A DNA stretch of 5,619 bases, from contig JAAZIE010000398.1 in NCBI GenBank assembly GCA_012510305.1, positions 1 through 5,619 on the forward strand, given 5' to 3'. The translations under genes and the position numbers were made by a program. Of the stretch, positions 3,611-5,619 are shown piece after piece. The notes under the pieces were generated by a model. That model was not told the DNA's origin, did not search any database, and saw nothing but the letters and a program-made list of their open reading frames with translations. Position 1 is the stretch's first letter, and each line of letters opens with the position of its first letter. This DNA comes from Bacillota bacterium. Lineage in GTDB: Bacteria > Bacillota > Dethiobacteria > DTU022.

Positions 3611-5619
3611 ATGCTAGTACAGGGTCAACATTATACTAAAACCATCATAGACGAGATAAAGGCGACGATCAAGGCGGAGCCTGGCATTTCGCGTCGCAAG
3701 CTTTCTTGTAAAGTCTGCCGCCTTAATGATTGGCGGTCTTCTAATGGCAAACTTAAGGAGATGAGCTGTCGCAAAGCCCTTGTGGAGCTTGACAAACGGG
3801 GTCTAATCAAGCTGCCTGCTGCTCAAAGAGTGGAGAATTTTGCCGGAGCCGTCCCTTTAAGATTAGAGGTGAATTTACCGGCTGTAAATTGTACTCTTGC
3901 AGAGTTAGGTGAAGTGACAGTCAAGCCCATCACCAGCCGTTACACCAAAGAATCTAAACTTTGGCGGGCTCTTTTGGAAAAATATCATTACCTTGGAGCA
4001 GGCCCGTTGTGCGGTGCGCAGATACGGTATATAGTGGAAAGTGCCAACTGCGGTTATGTTGGTGCCTTGGCTTTTACTTCAGCCACGTGGGCTTTAAAAT
4101 CTCGTGATGATTACATTGGCTGGAGTGAAAGAGCCAGAAGGGCGAACTTGGACAAGGTTGTTTTAAACGCCAGATATCTGTTGGTGCCCACTGTCAAAGT
4201 AGCTAATTTAGCCTCTTATGTACTATCATTGGCTCTTTCGCGTTTGCCCGGGGATTGGGAAGAGCGTTACAATATACGTCCGGTATTGGCGGAAACCTTT
4301 GTTGACCCGGTGTTTTTTTCCGGCACCTGCTACCGGGCGGCCAACTGGCATCATATCGGTAAAACATCGGGCAGGCGTGACGGCAAGCCTAAAAATGTTT
4401 TTGTCTATCCCTTATGCCGCAATTGGCGTAAAGTTTTGTGCCGGGCACCCGAAATTAAGCTTGGAGAGATGCCGCGCCCTGAAAATCCGGCCAATTGGGC
4501 GGAAGAAGAGTTTGGCACCGTTCGTTTATTCGATCGAAGGCTAAAGCGCAGACTATATATCATTGCCCAGGATTTTTTTGATAAGTGCGAGAGAAACATT
4601 CCTGAAGCCTGTGGTTCCAAGGCTCGAACCATGGCTGCTTACCGTTTCTTTCAGAACAAGGAGGTCAGCATGGAAGTAATTCTGGATGCCCATACTGAGG
4701 CCACCATAGAACGGATTAAACAGCACCGGGTTGTCCTTTCCCCTCAGGACACCACTGTTTTAAATTACAGCACTCACCCCATGACTAAGGGCCTGGGTCC
4801 GACCAGTGGCATAAAACATGAACACAGCATTGGCCTGATTTTGCATGACACACTGGCTTTTACTGAAGATGGAACACCGTTAGGTGTTTTAGATGCCCAG
4901 TGCTGGGCCCGGGATCCGCAACAGAAGGGTAAAAAATACAAAAGAAAAGATCTGCCTTTAGAGCAAAAAGAGAGCAGCAAATGGCTTCGTAGCTTTACCA
5001 AGTTAGCGGAGATACAAAAACTATGTCCTGATACCATGCTGGTCAGTATCGGGGACCGTGAATCGGATATCTATGAACTTTTCTTGGAAGCAAACAAAGA
5101 CCCTGCCGGCCCGAAGTTGTTAGTCAGATCCGAGAAAACCCGTAATCGCAAGCTTAAAAATGCCGGCTCCGAACAGGAGCGTCTGTGGGATTACATGTCT
5201 GCCAGAGAAGTTGATGGGGAGCTAAAAATACATATACCCCGGCGCGGTCCACGTAAAGCCAGGGATGCTTGGGTGGAGGTGCGTTATGCTGAGACCACCC
5301 TGTCTCCCCCCCAAAGAAACCCTTCCGGCGCATCGGTGAAAGTCTGGGCGGTATATGTTACCGAAAGAGACGAGGATGAAGGGATTATACCGGTCGAATG
5401 GATGCTTTTGACCACAGCACCGGTGGAAACGTTTAAAGACGCTCAGAAAAGGGTGGAATGGTATTCCGGCCGCTGGGGCATAGAGATGTATCACCGTACT
5501 TTAAAAAGCGGTTGCCACATTGAGACTCGTCAGCTGGGTACAGCGGAGCGGTTGGAGGCCTGTATTGGCGTGGACATGGTGGTGGCCTGGCGAATTTATC
5601 ATCTGACCATGCTTGGCCG
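3611..5619 (+). CDS. DruA-like (DUF4338)–Tn5-type DDE transposase fusion, 3' partial
   Basis: One frame runs without stop for 669 codons to the window edge. Residues about 10-70 look like a winged helix (SRRKLSCKV, KEMSCRKALVELDKRGLI). Residues about 105-285 carry the DUF4338 hallmarks: LCGAQIRYIVES, WSERARRANL, LVPTVKVANLASYVL, RPVLAETFVDP, and FSGTCYRAANWHHIGKTSGR. This family includes DruA of the Druantia anti-phage system. Residues about 296-370 match the Tn5 transposase N-terminal DNA-binding domain (FGTVRLFDRRLKRRL, AYRFFQN). The RNase H-like core follows with D380 (QDTT), D482 (GDRESD) and E625. The signature Y618-x2-R621-x3-E625-x6-K632 is exact, and catalytic spacing is close to Tn5's. 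Only the C-terminal dimerisation region should be missing. The ATG at 3611 is the first start after an in-frame TAG at 3599; no Shine-Dalgarno precedes it. Predicted function is cut-and-paste transposition of its own element; the role of the DruA-like part is unknown. Confidence 0.9.
   Translation, partial: MLVQGQHYTKTIIDEIKATIKAEPGISRRKLSCKVCRLNDWRSSNGKLKEMSCRKALVELDKRGLIKLPAAQRVENFAGAVPLRLEVNLPAVNCTLAELGEVTVKPITSRYTKESKLWRALLEKYHYLGAGPLCGAQIRYIVESANCGYVGALAFTSATWALKSRDDYIGWSERARRANLDKVVLNARYLLVPTVKVANLASYVLSLALSRLPGDWEERYNIRPVLAETFVDPVFFSGTCYRAANWHHIGKTSGRRDGKPKNVFVYPLCRNWRKVLCRAPEIKLGEMPRPENPANWAEEEFGTVRLFDRRLKRRLYIIAQDFFDKCERNIPEACGSKARTMAAYRFFQNKEVSMEVILDAHTEATIERIKQHRVVLSPQDTTVLNYSTHPMTKGLGPTSGIKHEHSIGLILHDTLAFTEDGTPLGVLDAQCWARDPQQKGKKYKRKDLPLEQKESSKWLRSFTKLAEIQKLCPDTMLVSIGDRESDIYELFLEANKDPAGPKLLVRSEKTRNRKLKNAGSEQERLWDYMSAREVDGELKIHIPRRGPRKARDAWVEVRYAETTLSPPQRNPSGASVKVWAVYVTERDEDEGIIPVEWMLLTTAPVETFKDAQKRVEWYSGRWGIEMYHRTLKSGCHIETRQLGTAERLEACIGVDMVVAWRIYHLTMLG

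Larger units (their letters stand above)
3576..5619 (+). mobile_element. IS4-family (Tn5-like) insertion sequence, right end missing
   Basis: The element is defined by its transposase gene and promoter. The left boundary given here is only the promoter. The real terminal inverted repeat must lie at or before 3576, probably between 3468 and 3575, but cannot be fixed without the right end. No target-site duplication can be tested. The transposase has more AT-rich codon choice (many tta and aaa codons) than the TetR and heptad-repeat genes, consistent with separate origin. The reading frame and catalytic residues are intact, so the copy may be active. Confidence 0.7.

Noticed and set aside
3611..4480. 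A complete Druantia defence locus
   Set aside because: Only a DruA-like domain is present, fused to a transposase; no DruB, DruC or DruE-type helicase gene is in the window.
4218..4544. 108-codon plus-strand open frame inside the transposase
   Set aside because: It is a shadow in another frame of the continuous DruA-like/transposase reading frame, with no domain signature.

Overview
The window looks like a Gram-positive, Clostridia-type genome (Syntrophomonas/Desulfotomaculum-like Firmicutes). The evidence is strong AGGAGG-type ribosome binding sites, a surface protein with an LPXTG-type sortase signal, and an extracytoplasmic protein with Gly-every-seven heptads beside a TetR regulator. The exact genus cannot be read from the sequence.

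Region 1 (1-1730, + strand): the 3' part of a gene for an acidic protein with X-X-X-Leu-X-X-Gly-type heptads, interrupted by a Trp/Pro/Asp tandem repeat. A TetR-family repressor gene follows 94 bases later with an excellent Shine-Dalgarno. The two probably form one transcription unit, continuing from genes upstream of the window.

Region 2 (1731-2010): a gap between convergent genes that holds no gene but is dense in structure. It contains a perfect 28-bp palindrome inside a further stem, a copy of a GAGCGAAGCGAAG-type intergenic repeat, an imperfect hairpin, and a very strong hairpin just past the stop of the next gene.

Region 3 (2011-3467, - strand): a secreted 442-residue surface protein with signal peptide and LPATG anchor. 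It has a recognisable RBS, a short leader that begins with a hairpin, and a plausible promoter.

Region 4 (3468-5619, + strand): the left part of an insertion sequence. One uninterrupted reading frame of at least 669 codons, open at the window edge, joins a DruA-like (DUF4338) module to a Tn5/IS4-type DDE transposase with all catalytic residues in place. Its promoter appears to start transcription at, or within a base or two of, the ATG, so the message may be leaderless. A C-rich tract lies between this promoter and the divergent surface-protein promoter. The most noteworthy object is the fusion of a domain known from the Druantia anti-phage system to a transposase.
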